In this document: positions 12,177 through 23,282 of the stretch, one piece after another
Numbering within the stretch: the first letter of the stretch is position 1
Layout: each line of letters opens with the position of its first letter
Source: Strobilurus pachycystidiatus
Lineage: Eukaryota > Basidiomycota > Agaricomycetes > Agaricales > Physalacriaceae
Direction: 5' to 3'
DNA: 64,000 bases
NCBI GenBank assembly: GCA_019915135.1
Contig: JAHLMK010000004.1
Span: 124,001 to 188,000, forward strand
Made by a program: the position numbers and the translations under genes
Notes under the pieces: generated by a model
Databases searched by the model: none
What the model was told of the DNA's origin: nothing
What the model saw: the letters and a program-made list of their open reading frames with translations, nothing else

Positions 12177-12206
12177 CACGTGCTGATGGCTGGGGGTGGG
12201 GATGCA
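12177..12206 (-). repeat. Right terminal inverted repeat of MULE
   Basis: Reverse complement of 8895-8924 with a single mismatch (A for C after the run of five Cs). It contains a CACGTG palindrome at its inner end. Confidence 0.85.
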
Positions 12207-13036
12207 CAAGGGCTTCTCGAATTTCCATGCGACAAGGTCTGATTATCACGTGGTCACCTGATCTGATGCGACTTCAATTGGTCATCGCCACTTGTCCTGT
12301 CCTTTTTCTCCTCACTTGACACCTCCACTCTCATCGGAATCGGGTCTCGGCGTCGTTCGACTTCTCACTTATTTTGTGTCTTTCTCCGACAGTGTGTGAA
12401 GACTGAACGAGAGACCGGCGCAACGCGGTTAGACCCTATCGTGATCGGGTTTGATTTTTGGAGAGGGAGCAGCTCGACATCCTGGGCGAAAACTCGAGAA
12501 TCGGAGGTTTCAGAGGAGTTTTGGGGGTGTAAACATCATCAAGTGCGTTTTTCCTTGTGGACTTTGGGCCAAATGTTGAACTTGGGGTTTTCGTTGCCTA
12601 AGCTCCGACTCGTACTGGACGTCACCCAGTAAATTATTTGGGAACTGGCGGTGGAGATTCAGAATCGTTCACGTTGAGGCCTGACAGCCGCAAAGACCGC
12701 CGGGGTCTGCTCGCCACCGGAGTCATCGATTACGCCATTCAAACTCGACTGTACGACACAGTGCGTACCAACCCTTCCGCGGAAAGTCGCATCAAAAACT
12801 GAACTGTGGCTCTATTCTAGCGTGGCCTTTACACACTCACGATTCGGATATCTGACCCTGACATCTTGAACGTTGCCCCACGCCTACCGAGTTACACGTG
12901 AGCCTCCAACCCACGCTATCTCAACGGTCTCTATCAAGTTTTCTCGTGCTCTCACTGCAGCCGCTCTTCTGTTGGAAATCGGAAATCAAGTATCAGGATC
13001 ATATCTTGCTCTACTTGGTAATTACCCATCGCCACA
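12207..13036. other. Upstream region of the gene at 13037
   Basis: No gene seen. It includes a second CACGTG at about 12247 and pyrimidine-rich runs near 12300-12390 of the kind common in fungal promoters. Short frames at 12396-12632 and 12873-13152 have no support. Confidence 0.4.
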
Positions 13037-16030
13037 ATGTCCGCACGCAAGAAGGCTCCGCGCGTCAAAGAGGAGCCTACAGCGATAAAACTTTCCAGTT
13101 CTCCGTCCCCCGAACTCTATACTCCCACATCCACCACCCGCGGTGGCCATAAAGCCGATAATGACTCCGTCTACACTGCTCACCCTGCGGACTTGCCCTA
13201 TAACACTACCGTCATCACATGGACCAAAGCACGAACCATGCAGTTCCTTCTCACACGCGCATTCAGTGTGCCCCCAAAACCCTCCCACCGTACCTATTTC
13301 ACCAACATCGAGACGGCAAGCGGCGACAAGGTCGTCGTGCCCAGTGTGTATCGCGTCCCGTTGTTGTTCGTGGGGATGTTCTTGTGGCAGAGCGTCAAAT
13401 TGGTGCTTCAGTCTGATGAGGTGACGAGGAATGAGGTGAAAGGCATGTCGTTGCATACTCAATTTGGTCTGGTCGCCACCTAACTATGTTACAGATAAGA
13501 AAGGGAAGCCCAAAGATAGCGGGGAGTGGGATGAATTTCGGGTGGGGATATGTCACGTCGCCCGGGTCGCTGAAGGCTTTCTCAACGCTGCCCGACGGGA
13601 AGGAGAAGTAGACGGAGACGAAGACAGAGAACTCGATATGGATGGCTTCGGTGATGGTGATAACCCGAGCGAGCTTGTGCCCATGAAAATAGATAAACCG
13701 CTGACGAAGGGGAAGGGTATGGCGCGGATGTGGCGTTGTGAGATGTTTGATCGGGTGCTTGTACGGTATAAGTTGGGCTGGCTGATCTCGGAGCCGAGTC
13801 AGTTGAAGGAGTTCTGGGAGAATTTCGGAGATGAGGAGTATAAGAAGGATCCTGTCAAGACAGGTGAGCGTCCCTCCTTTTTTCTCTGACCTACGAATTG
13901 GGGCGCTGTTGCCTTGTATGCAGTCTGACTTGCTTTTCTCAGATTGGAAACGCATAACGACCAAGGGTATCAAGGGTTTCAGTCTCACCGACGCCCAGAT
14001 CGACGAAGGCATCTCCATAAGACAATTCATCGACGGGCTGAAGGAAGTCGATGGGGAATGGGTCTGGGACGATAGCACCTCTACCACGCCTAGGCAAGTC
14101 CATACCTGTCTTTGTGATGCCGGTTCAACTTCTGCACTGCCTCCATATATCCTTCGTTATTCATTTTCTGATTCAACTTCCTTACAGATCGACGTACAAG
14201 AAAGCTTATGCTTATATCGAAGCCTGGCGAAAACACAAAGTATGGGGGAAGGACGTTAGGTGGACCACCGTTCTGGCGCCTCTGCCTGTTAGCAAGACCG
14301 CCGATACAGACCACGACGGCGACATCGAAATGTCGGATCCTCTCAGCGCTGTGGACAAGGGGAAGCAGAAGGAAATCTCCAACCAGGCGACCAAACCGGT
14401 CGAGAAGTCTACTCAGCTAGCGAAGCCATTCGAGAAATCGGACCAAGCGAAACCTACCAAACCTATCGAAACGGGGACAGATACAGAGAAGGAAAAAGGG
14501 AAGGAGGGGGAGAATTCTTCAGTGGATCCAACGCCACCGAGTTTGGTCATCGCTAAGACAAAGCCCGTGCAAACGCCGGCAAACGACATAGCGGGGATCT
14601 TCAAACTGAAGAAGGAGCAGCGTGAGGTGGCCCTTTCACAGACGCCCTTCCCATTACCGCCTCCGCCGACAGCGAAATCAACCCCAAAACCACAACCCGC
14701 TCCAACTTCCATACCACGGCCGACTATGGCGCCAGCTCCTACTGCGAGTACCAGCGCTAAACCCGTACCCGTATCTGCACCTGCACCCAAACCTGCCTCC
14801 GCTTCCAATCCCACTCCTCAGCAACCACTCGGATATGTCTACATGTCCCAGGCGCCCCAGGCCTCTGGTACCACCTCAGCGTCGGCAAAGTACACCTCCA
14901 GCTTCAGCTGGGCACCCGCCCACACCACTTTCCAGCCCCAACCCTACACGAGGGGCACCTTTTCGCATGCACACAGAACGCCCACACCGAGTCCATTGGC
15001 GCAGTCGACCTCTGGATCTGTCCCATCGATATCAAATCATGGGAAACAGCAGCAGCAACAACAGTACCACCACCGTCAACCTTCGAACCATACCCAGCCG
15101 CAGATCACTATTCCATACACCCCGACGATGTCGTCGATTTCGAGCGCTGTCTCGCCCAGCGTGCCGGCGGTTGTGCATGCATTGGCGACGCAGGACAAGC
15201 GGGTGGCCGTACTCGAGACAGAGGTGGCGGAGCTCAAGCGGAAACTTCTAGTCCGCGAAAGCAAGAAACGAAGAGGATCTGGGTGGGGTACGGATGACAC
15301 TGACGAAGAAGGGTCCGTCAAAAGTTTGAAGAGGAAGCGAGGGGTGGGGGAGGATGCGGTAAAGAAGAGTGCATGGTGGAGTAATCCATTGGGGCATTTA
15401 GCTTCGCTGGTGATTGACGATCAGGAAAAGGATGCGCTCAGGAGTGGAGGTGGGGAAAGTGGTGGGGATGAGGATAGGCGAAAGTCGGAACAGCCCCCCA
15501 CATCGAACGGAATCCGGCCTCGTCAAGAAACAGTTCAGCCTCAGCAGGAACCGGGTCAGCCACAACAGGACTTGGTCCAGCCTCAGCAGGAATTCATCCA
15601 GCCCAGACAAGAGTCGGTCCAACCGCCGGGGAGTGCATCGGTACCGCTGCACTTGTCGTCGAGGGAAAGTTCTATTGCGAGCTCCGTCGATGGGGTCATA
15701 TCCAAACCACCCCAATACAATCACAATCCCGTTCCCGAAGAGTCGACGCCTGCACTTCTCCAGCACAAGGACTCGATGGATTCGGTTATCGAGCCGCCCA
15801 TGCTCGAATACCCACAATCTCATTCGCATACTCCCGACGGGACTGGTAATGCCGCCATCGATCCCGTTAAGACCTCGGTACCGCCAATACCGACTGACCA
15901 GGATATGAGCGGAACGGAGGAGGTGCCCATGGAGATCGACTCTGACAGTCCGCCGCCGGGGTTGAGTCTAGTGGCGGGACCTATCAAGAGTTTGCGGAAG
16001 GGGATGGGCATGATGGGCATGAGTCAGTGA
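13037..16030 (+). CDS. Large low-complexity protein of unknown function
   Basis: Four exons (13037-13435, 13500-13863, 13943-14093, 14188-16030) give about 918 aa. The last intron (14094-14187) starts with GCAAGT, a GC-AG intron, and splicing it gives a smooth join. The first intron is the least certain: phase forces the acceptor at 13499 rather than the nearer TTACAG. The first third is compact and mixed (for example GEWDEFRVGICHVARVAEGF, RMWRCEMFDRVLVRYKLGWL). The rest is disordered: Pro/Ala/Lys stretches, Ser/Thr/Gln runs, a short coiled-coil (VAVLETEVAELKRKLLVRE) followed by basic KKRRGS and KRKRG motifs that could be nuclear signals, and five QPQQE-like repeats at about 15520-15630. I do not recognise a family. 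A nuclear regulatory role is a guess from the basic motifs. Confidence 0.65.
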
Positions 16031-16934
16031 ATGGATGGAGTAGTGTTCGTTGTTGTTTGCTAGATGACAGCATCACATTGGCGCGGCAGAATTGGAGGTA
16101 AGGCTGATGGCCCATGACCATGTCTTTACTGTCGATGGCCCGTTGTGGCGGCGCTGCTTGATGCGCTTGTGCTTGGTGTAATCTCCTTCTATATTGCTTA
16201 TTATACGAAGAGACTACTTGTCTAGCTGTACATAACTTATGTATTATGTCTTACGAGTACTTATAGCTATGTAGATTACTGTATGTTAGAACTCGGTCGT
16301 GTAAATGTAGGGCTATAACTTCTACAACTGTGTAATCCGCTGAATCTCTATATTGACTACCAAGCACGATTCCCGACTGGCTCTATGACTGACAAACTTC
16401 GATGAGCCAGATCTAACTAAGCGGGGCGAAACGGCAACCTGTAGGTGAAATTGGGATCAAGCCAATACTCATCTGCGTCGCATTAGCGTTGCGAGCAGCG
16501 TCTCTGCCAAGTAGAAAAGAGCTATGCAATTGCTGAGTCACTCGCCAACTTCCAAGTCGATCTCATCACTCGCTAAACGCGTCGTCTCGCCGATGAAAGT
16601 TTCACGAGGTCACGCATTTCGGGACATACGATGAGGTGATTCAACTGTTGCGGTCTTTCTTTGTACAAAAGGACAGAAGTCCTGCTATCACTGCGGCCTA
16701 CTGACATCGCAACGGCTGGAGCATTCAGCACTCAACAGACCGGTTTCTGCAACATTTGGGTAAATAACTCAGCGCCAATGTGCACTCTGAGGCTTCTTCG
16801 TAACATTTCCTTACATGTCCACTCCGTCCCGTAGCCCGATTATCATTAATTTGCTATTTTCCTAGTGTATACAGTATAATCTAAGTTTCTCGGGATAAAA
16901 TGTCCTTGTCCGACCTTCCTCTCTTGATCCCCAC
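16031..16934. other. Convergent intergenic region
   Basis: About 900 bases between two convergent gene ends. AT-rich from 16180 to 16320, consistent with 3' UTRs. No coding, RNA or repeat signal that I can support. Confidence 0.5.
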
Positions 16935-19900
16935 CTACTTTCCTTCGATAAGGTCCCCCCATGTCGTCATTTCACCCCTCAGCATCGCAACCCTTGAGTC
17001 TAACCGACTCGACAGATCTACCGCATTCGGACTGGCAGCCATCGCCTTATCCAACAAATCCCCCACCTCTTTGAGCGTCGCGTGCCAGGCCGTCCGGCGG
17101 CTAGCGGGGAGTGCAGAAGGGGGCGCGTCGCCTGAGCGTTGTGAGAACGTAACAGAGAGCAGAAAAAACATTGGACGTACCATCCTTCGCACCCTCCGCC
17201 CTCAGGATACACACACTCTCTTCGAACTGCGCCACGCCTTTCACCCACGTAGCGCCCCTCCACCCTTCATTCTGCTCCAAAACCTTCACCCCACTCGCCT
17301 CGGCCAAAAACGCCCGCGACGCCTCGTAATCCCCAACAGTACGCAGGACGTTCCCCAAGAGGAGAGCCCGGATCGCTAGTTCGTCGGGCGTGTCAAGATC
17401 TAAGGGAGTGGCAGACGGAGAAGAAACAGGGACAGAATTCGAAAGAAGCCTGTCAATAGTCGCAGACTTGATCGTCGGCCTCGGTGTCAAGATTGCCCAT
17501 TCCCGGATGTGCGCCTCAGCGGTGTGTTTCTCGATACGCTGGTGCGTGTTCCAGACTGCGTACAAGCCCCAGTTAAGTTAAGTAATGGATGCGACGCAGA
17601 ACAACGTAGGAACACTCACAAACAGCCATTTCCTCTGCCGGACTGATCTTGAAACAATCAATCACATCTCCTCCCCGCCTAGCGTGCTTCTCTTTGTAGA
17701 ACTCCACTGCCAAAAGCAGAAGGCATCAGCGTCGACAATCTTAGGACGTCCTCAAAAGACACAGCCAAAACGGAACAGAACAGAGGAAATTCTTTAAGGG
17801 GTATATGAAGGAACTCACTCTTCTTCCGGATGAAAACCTCAGTTGGCAGCTCCTTCCCGCCCACTTTCCTCCCATTCTTCTCAAACAACACAGGGATCTT
17901 GTCCCACAGCTCCTTCGCCTTGTTCTTCGCATGTAACCGTTCTTGCGGATCAATGTCTGGACAAAGCAGCAGCGTCAGCGAAGTGAACAGAAGAGCATCA
18001 AGAGCTTACCATCAACGCTATTGGCCACCGCACTCCAACACCCACACGCGATATAATAGTACGTCGCATGGCTCCATCCATTCAGCTCTGTCATCCGCAC
18101 CTACAACAGCGATCAGCACCCTGTCAAAAAAGACCGAAGAGAATACTCACAAACCACCCCGCCGCCTCCACGTACCTTCGCTCCCCAAGAAGCGTCCATG
18201 CAAGCTCAAACACAAGCATCGTGTCAGCCTGCTTCCACCGCACATGCGGAGCTCCGGCCTTGACCTCTCCGTCCGCTTCCACATTCTTTTCGTCAACAGT
18301 GACAGCAGCGACTCCCTCGGTAACTCCGTCAATCACAGTCCCGAAACGCTTATGCTCCAATGTCGCCCCCTCTTCCTCATGCACTCCCAACCCGCCCTTC
18401 AATATCCCAATAGCCTCCTTCGCTCTCCCTCCCATCCTTGCCACCTTCGCTCTATTCAACACCCACAGGCTCCCCTCGGGATACTTGGTCGACAAGCGCT
18501 GCACGATCGCTTCGTACCGACGCATGATCCCCGCCTCGTCCGCCTGCCATCCACTCATGAGTAGGACGACGCCATGGTATGTCATGAGGACCAAACCAGC
18601 AAACACGGAGTGAACATCCCCGAGGGCGGCGGAGACAGCGAGTGCACGTAGCGCGAGGGGGCGGTCGTGTTTGAACCCGAAGAAGCCGACAACGGACCTG
18701 GAAGAAAGTTTAGCAAAGGTGAGGGAAGGGGGGGAGAAGTCGAAGTGAGAGAAATGGAAGCAGACAGTGGAACACGAGGAGTAAGGCAGTCATTGGGTCA
18801 AGAGGAGGGATGGTAGAATTTCGACTCACTGGACCCCATTTGGCAGCAACGAAAACACCAAATTGAACAATCCAAACCCGAACGCCGTCCCGGCAATCAC
18901 CATATCATGTACCGGGCCCTCTTCTACATTCACCAAGATCAACATACGGATCAGCAGATTCGCGGGACTCGACACTCACCGACTTTCCCAGGAACAACCA
19001 AACTGCTTGCCCCACTTCCGCCGCCCCATCGTCCCAGCATACTCTTTTTCTCCTTCTTGTCCTTCTTGGCAACAGTGGTACTATCTGAGTTGATAGACGA
19101 CGCAGAAGACGAAGGCGGGTTCAAGGAACTCAAAGACGGCTTTCTCGAGACTGAGGGTGTTGGATGTCCATCAAGTCCGTCAGGGAAGACGGTTTTATAT
19201 AACCTATGGGATGTCGGCATGCATCTAGAGCGGCAGGTACGGTAAACGCACTTGGTAAATTTGGAATGCGCACTGTTCAGCGCGTATATGCAAGAGAGGT
19301 AGCCCATGTAGGATTCACTGCACATGTCAACGCGTCAGTATTGTGACGGGAATGAAAACACGCTAGTATGACGATAACGAGCAGTAAGGCCACCTCGGGG
19401 TTCGAGAGATGGACATATGCCGTTATCGTTATGAATGGTACGACTCAGTATGGCGCGAAGCGCCGCAGACTTGCCAGAGACTGATGTGGCGGGATGGCAT
19501 GAGTCTAACGCACCTCAACGCAGAGCAGATTCCTTCCAGCACAACCGCGTCCGCATTAAGGATATCGTATTCCAATCCCTCCTTGCTCGTCGAGGTGCTG
19601 CCGCCGATCCACGAACCGCCACCTATTGAGAAGAAGAGAGAGGAGAGTGTCAGCTGGTAAGTTAAATATAAAAGATGAAAATGGCAGTAATAGTGTGCAA
19701 TTGCAATGCCCCGACGATGATGAACGCAAAACCAAAAGAGACGCGAACGAATAAACACCACAGACCTTTCGCAGCCTTGCTCGCCTTAGCCGTACTCTCC
19801 ACAGCCACAGCCAGCGCCTTCGCGGCATCTTCCATCCTCTCCTTCTCCAATCCCAAGGCCGCTTCAAGAAACGCCGCGACGCCGAGACCGAGGGCGTCGA

Positions 19901-20172
19901 ATGGGGACGGTCCAGAACCGCCTGTGGAAACCGAAGCATCAGAGCCAGAGGTAACAAGCACAATGGTGAAGAACAAGTATTGAGGATGGGAATGGACAGA
20001 GAGATAAGGATGCAAAAAAGAGGGATAGGAACGCACCAGATCCAGAATCCCCGCTTAGCGCCGCCTGGAACGTCTTCCGCGCGCCAGGGATGTCGTTGAC
20101 GAACAGCTGGTCAAACCCGCGCGTCGCGCGCGCCAGCAGGACTTCGGAGGATGGCTGGGGTGGTGGCGCCAT
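16935..20172 (-). CDS. IML2: IML2/TTC39-type protein (inclusion body clearance family)
   Basis: Twelve exons (20037-20172, 19766-19921, 19514-19622, 19252-19317, 18980-19203, 18830-18923, 18151-18697, 18010-18100, 17819-17956, 17620-17706, 17181-17555, 16935-17131) join in phase to 739 aa, close to the roughly 730 aa of yeast Iml2. Diagnostic pieces are [15 protein letters not shown] at the N-terminus, SESYMGYL and HSKFTKLYKTVF, the [18 protein letters not shown] segment, [18 protein letters not shown], and the C-terminal TPR-like helices with [11 protein letters not shown]. The family (Iml2 in yeast, TTC39 in animals) has TPR-like repeats and in yeast takes part in clearing protein inclusion bodies in connection with lipid droplets. 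All splice sites are GT-AG. The start is the ATG at 20172. Confidence 0.85.
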
Positions 20173-21645
20173 CACAGGCTGTATGTTGCTGTGCTAGATC
20201 TGTGAATGCGATGCGAGTCTTGGTCTAAGTGAATGCGAGTTTGTGCGATGCGCTGAGAAATCCGTGCGCGTTATCCTGGGCGAGCAAAAGCCAGTCTTGA
20301 GCTCGGTTGTTGTCGGTGGTGGTCGTGCAGATGAAACCCTGGGGGAACACGCGCGTCATTATGCTGACGGGACCACTAAGGCGGCATGTGAGTGACTGAT
20401 CCTGATGACACGTCGCGCCTATTTATAGATTTGATCCCGCTTTCTACCTGGAACGTACGCGCTTTCATATTTGCTCATTCTTGGCCTGGAGCCCGACAGA
20501 ACGACTGCATCATCAGACTCAATGTGGCTCGAGTCACTCGGCCGTGGTCCAATTTGCTGGTTTTTTTTCTAAGTGCGGGCTTATATCTGCTACGTATACA
20601 TAATCTCCTGGCTGAGCGACTTTTGTTCCTCTGCGAAGGATGCATCCGACCGGAACGTTCAACGCTGCCAGGCTCTTTCTAACGTGCTACACGCTTGCGT
20701 CACCGATACAGCGCACCTCATGGGCCGTGTCTCCTCCATTACTTTTCTCAGACAACAATTTGCTGGACGCCCGACTTACTACGCCTTCCGGTACGCTGCC
20801 TGATAACCTTCCAAGCATCACACCATCTGACAAGTGTTTCTCTACTAGCTTTGCTTATTACCATAGGACGATGCTTACTGGCCTCTAGTCTCGATTACCA
20901 GTGCGTAAATCACCGAACAGGACCGCGGTCCGCCAGTGGTTGTCCCCAAACAATCATGGTCAGACGTTGCCCGGAAGGCTTACGCCCATATGGATGCATG
21001 TGCCCAGATGGTCCTACGGATATCATCTCTGACAGATAGCATATGGCCCCTACTATGTTACAGCCTTCGAAGCGTCGTGAAGCGTCTGGCTTCGGCGCAA
21101 CGACGATTGCAAACAGGTTGCTGAATTACTATTTTTTGTCAGCATACACAATCAAGTCGGAAGTACGAGGTTCCGGTGCCCGCTCGGGCCCGAGGTGGTT
21201 GAACGCATCTCTGATGATCTTTTCTTAAACGTCAATCAAGGGATCGTTGCGCACTGGTGATCGAGGCTGTGCGCCGGTGCATTCAGCTCACATCTTCACG
21301 ACAGGTTGTATTGCGCAAGAAACCGCGCCCATCCTCGGAGCTCCTATGCTAGCACTGGGCACGATCACCGACAAAGCCCAGTTGTCCCTTTCTTCATGTT
21401 TCGGCGTCGGAGGTAAACTGTTCAATTTCCAGTATCCAGGCTACAAGCGCTCGTCAAGGTCATGGCTTACCGTACTGGACATTGCACATGCCTACCATGC
21501 TTGACGCAGATGACATGATGCTGAAGGACACCAGGTATAAAACCATGGACTGGACTGAGGCTGTTGAATCATCGAGCAGGTCTCTTCTCATTTACTTCTT
21601 ACTTCTCAAAGAGCAGGTCTCTTCATTTCATCCTTCTACTTCACA
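20173..21645. other. Divergent intergenic region with inner end of duplication
   Basis: It holds the promoter of the IML2-type gene on the left and that of the secreted-protein copy B on the right. From about 21414 the sequence matches arm A (7475 downward) inverted. Between 20400 and 21400 only short unsupported frames are present. Confidence 0.45.
21536..21542 (+). promoter_or_regulatory. TATA box of secreted-protein gene, copy B
   Basis: TATAAAA about 104 bases before the ATG at 21646, same context as the element before copy A. Confidence 0.65.
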
Positions 21646-22622
21646 ATGCTGCCTCTCCGTTTCCCCGCTCTTCTTGCCATCGCACTCTTTGGTGCACTCT
21701 CGCTTCTTTCCACGTTCGGTACATATGCACAGTATGTTTCTCCCTTTCCGCGATCCGACATTTTTGACTGACGTTGCAATTCACAAAGTCCACTGCGGTT
21801 GTTGGAAGCGCGGGAGAACATACAGCTCGAGATTAAAGGCAAAGAGTACACCCTCGTACCGCTCTCCTCAAAAGAGCAGGGCCAAAACTCCAAAGCATAT
21901 AGGATCGATGGTGGCTGGCAAGGAAAGGAGGACCAGCCCGCCATCGTCAAGATGCCCAAGCAACTCCACGCGGACAATTTCAAGTTAGAGAGGAAGTACC
22001 TTGCAACGGTCAGCCCTTCCATGCTCCTCCTATGTGTCGATTCTGGATCTGACGCGTATGCCTAGATGGGTCAACTTTACACGTACGATGATAGCAAGAC
22101 AAAGCCGTTCCTCGTCCTCAAAGATATCCACTCTCACTTCCCAAAGACGAACAGTCCACCTCTTGCTCCGCTCTACACGATCCTAGACGAGAACCCGGAG
22201 ATGAATGTCGAAGAGTCTACGACGAAGGTCATGAAGCTTTGCATGACCACAGCCACCGAAATAGCTAATGACAAGAAGCTCGTGTAAGTGCTCTTTGCGA
22301 ATTATCTACTCTAACGTCCACAACATCAATCCGCCACAGGTACCGCGATATCCAGCCGCTTAACGTTTTCACAAACAAGGACCTTTCCACTGTCGTGTTC
22401 ATCGATTGGGACCCTGCGTCGGTCGTTGATGTCTCGTCACCGCTGATTGGGAGCTCAAAGAAGGCTAAGGAGAAGAAAGCTGCGGCCCTGGCTATGATGG
22501 AGAAGAACGCCAAGAGCAATTACACGGCAGAGAAAGTAAAGGAGAAGATGTCTAGCGCCAGCGGGACCGGAGGTGGCGCCAGCGGAACCGGAGGTGGCGC
22601 CAGCGGAAGTGGTACTGCGTAG
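21646..22622 (+). CDS. Secreted protein with kinase-like residues, copy B
   Basis: Four exons (21646-21731, 21789-22008, 22066-22283, 22340-22622) give 268 aa. The second intron has a GTCAGC donor, the others GTATGT and GTAAGT. A signal peptide (residues 1-28, core LLAIALFGALSLLSTF) leads into a mature domain with Lys83 in PAIVK, Glu96 in KLERKY, Asp178 and Asn183 in YRDIQPLN, and Asp197 in FIDWD. The Asp-to-Asn gap of five residues and Asn-to-Asp gap of 14 match the protein kinase fold. The usual His before Arg-Asp is Tyr, and DFG is DWD. The C-terminus is Lys/Ala-rich and then Gly-rich; it has one more GTGGGAS unit than copy A, which explains the 7-residue difference. Function is unknown: it could be a secreted kinase-like effector or a pseudokinase. 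Confidence 0.78.
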
Positions 22623-23282
22623 GCACGATTTATGCGACAGAGGTACTCCATCTTTGGCTCGGACATGTATGCTTCACAAGAAATGGTGAACAAGCTTGAT
22701 CCACCTCTCGGTATACAGTGCTCGGGCGCGCAGTAGTAGTAGCAACTGTAGCATTACACTCTCAATCTGCTAACATTGGCATACTCTTGCAAGCTATGAT
22801 TTCCCTAACCGGCGACCGCCGAGAATGATGTCTTTCAAGTTCGTCTCTGGTATTGGTTAGTTAAAGCTACTCAGACTCAACCCCATTGAAGTACGCGCGG
22901 TGCTAACAGACAGACGCGGGATGAGCCTGAATCCCCTGAAGCTTCAATATATCGCAACCATACTCTAGAGATACTTACACCGGAAATTGGAACGTGTTCC
23001 ACCTGTTAGGCTGCAATGATCCCCCCGACGGTTTTGCTCTCCACTTTTGCCGTTCGGTTGTGCCGCCATGAATCGCGACATATTCCCGTCCCAGACCACG
23101 TCAACCGACTCCCCGACTCCCAGCCTCAGAGTCTGCCGCGCAGGCAAATGTTCAAAGACCGGTGCCAAGGAGGCTTGCGATACGCCAGATGGTACTTGCC
23201 TTCGCATGTCAAGCGCAGTCATACACAAAGTTCCCGTGATTTTTCATATAAATACTACAGATCGCAAAGCAGGTTTCGGTGA
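22623..23282. other. Intergenic, outer end of arm B
   Basis: To about 23042 this is the duplicated 3' flank of the secreted-protein gene. The remaining 240 bases before the convergent chitinase-like gene show no feature. Confidence 0.5.

Larger units (their letters stand above)
8895..12206 (+). mobile_element. Mutator-like (MULE) DNA transposon with 30-bp TIRs
   Basis: A 3.3-kb unit bounded by a 30-bp inverted repeat (8895-8924 and 12177-12206, 29 of 30 bases matching), with one gene inside that encodes a MULE-type DDE transposase with a SWIM zinc finger. The order TIR, short leader, transposase, about 200 bases of tail, TIR is that of an autonomous Mutator-like element. I could not find the 8-11 bp target-site duplication expected of this superfamily directly outside these repeats, so the true ends could lie slightly further out or the duplication has decayed. 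Confidence 0.8.
21414..23042 (+). repeat. Inverted duplication, arm B
   Basis: Partner of arm A at 5881-7475, in opposite orientation, with the gene, TATA box, leader and 3' flank all conserved. The distance between the arms is about 14 kb and contains the MULE, the unknown gene and the IML2-type gene. The latter two have no second copy here, so this is not a simple palindromic duplication of the whole block. Confidence 0.85.

Noticed and set aside
12240..12260. Second CACGTG near the MULE right end as an alternative TIR
   Set aside because: Only six bases are shared and the flanks do not match the left side; the 30-bp pair at 8895 and 12177 is far better.
14622..15251. 209-codon frame inside the large low-complexity gene
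   Set aside because: Shifted frame of a Pro/Ala-rich region; the composition (Pro, Arg, Ser) is what such a shift yields, and it has no domain.
17830..18613. Plus-strand frames of 181 and 244 codons
   Set aside because: Antisense to IML2-type exons that splice in phase and match the family along their whole length.
5881..23042. Whole 17-kb interval as a composite transposon flanked by inverted arms
   Set aside because: The arms are gene-sized duplicates with promoters, not TIRs, no target duplication was seen, and the interior contains a conserved 12-exon housekeeping gene.
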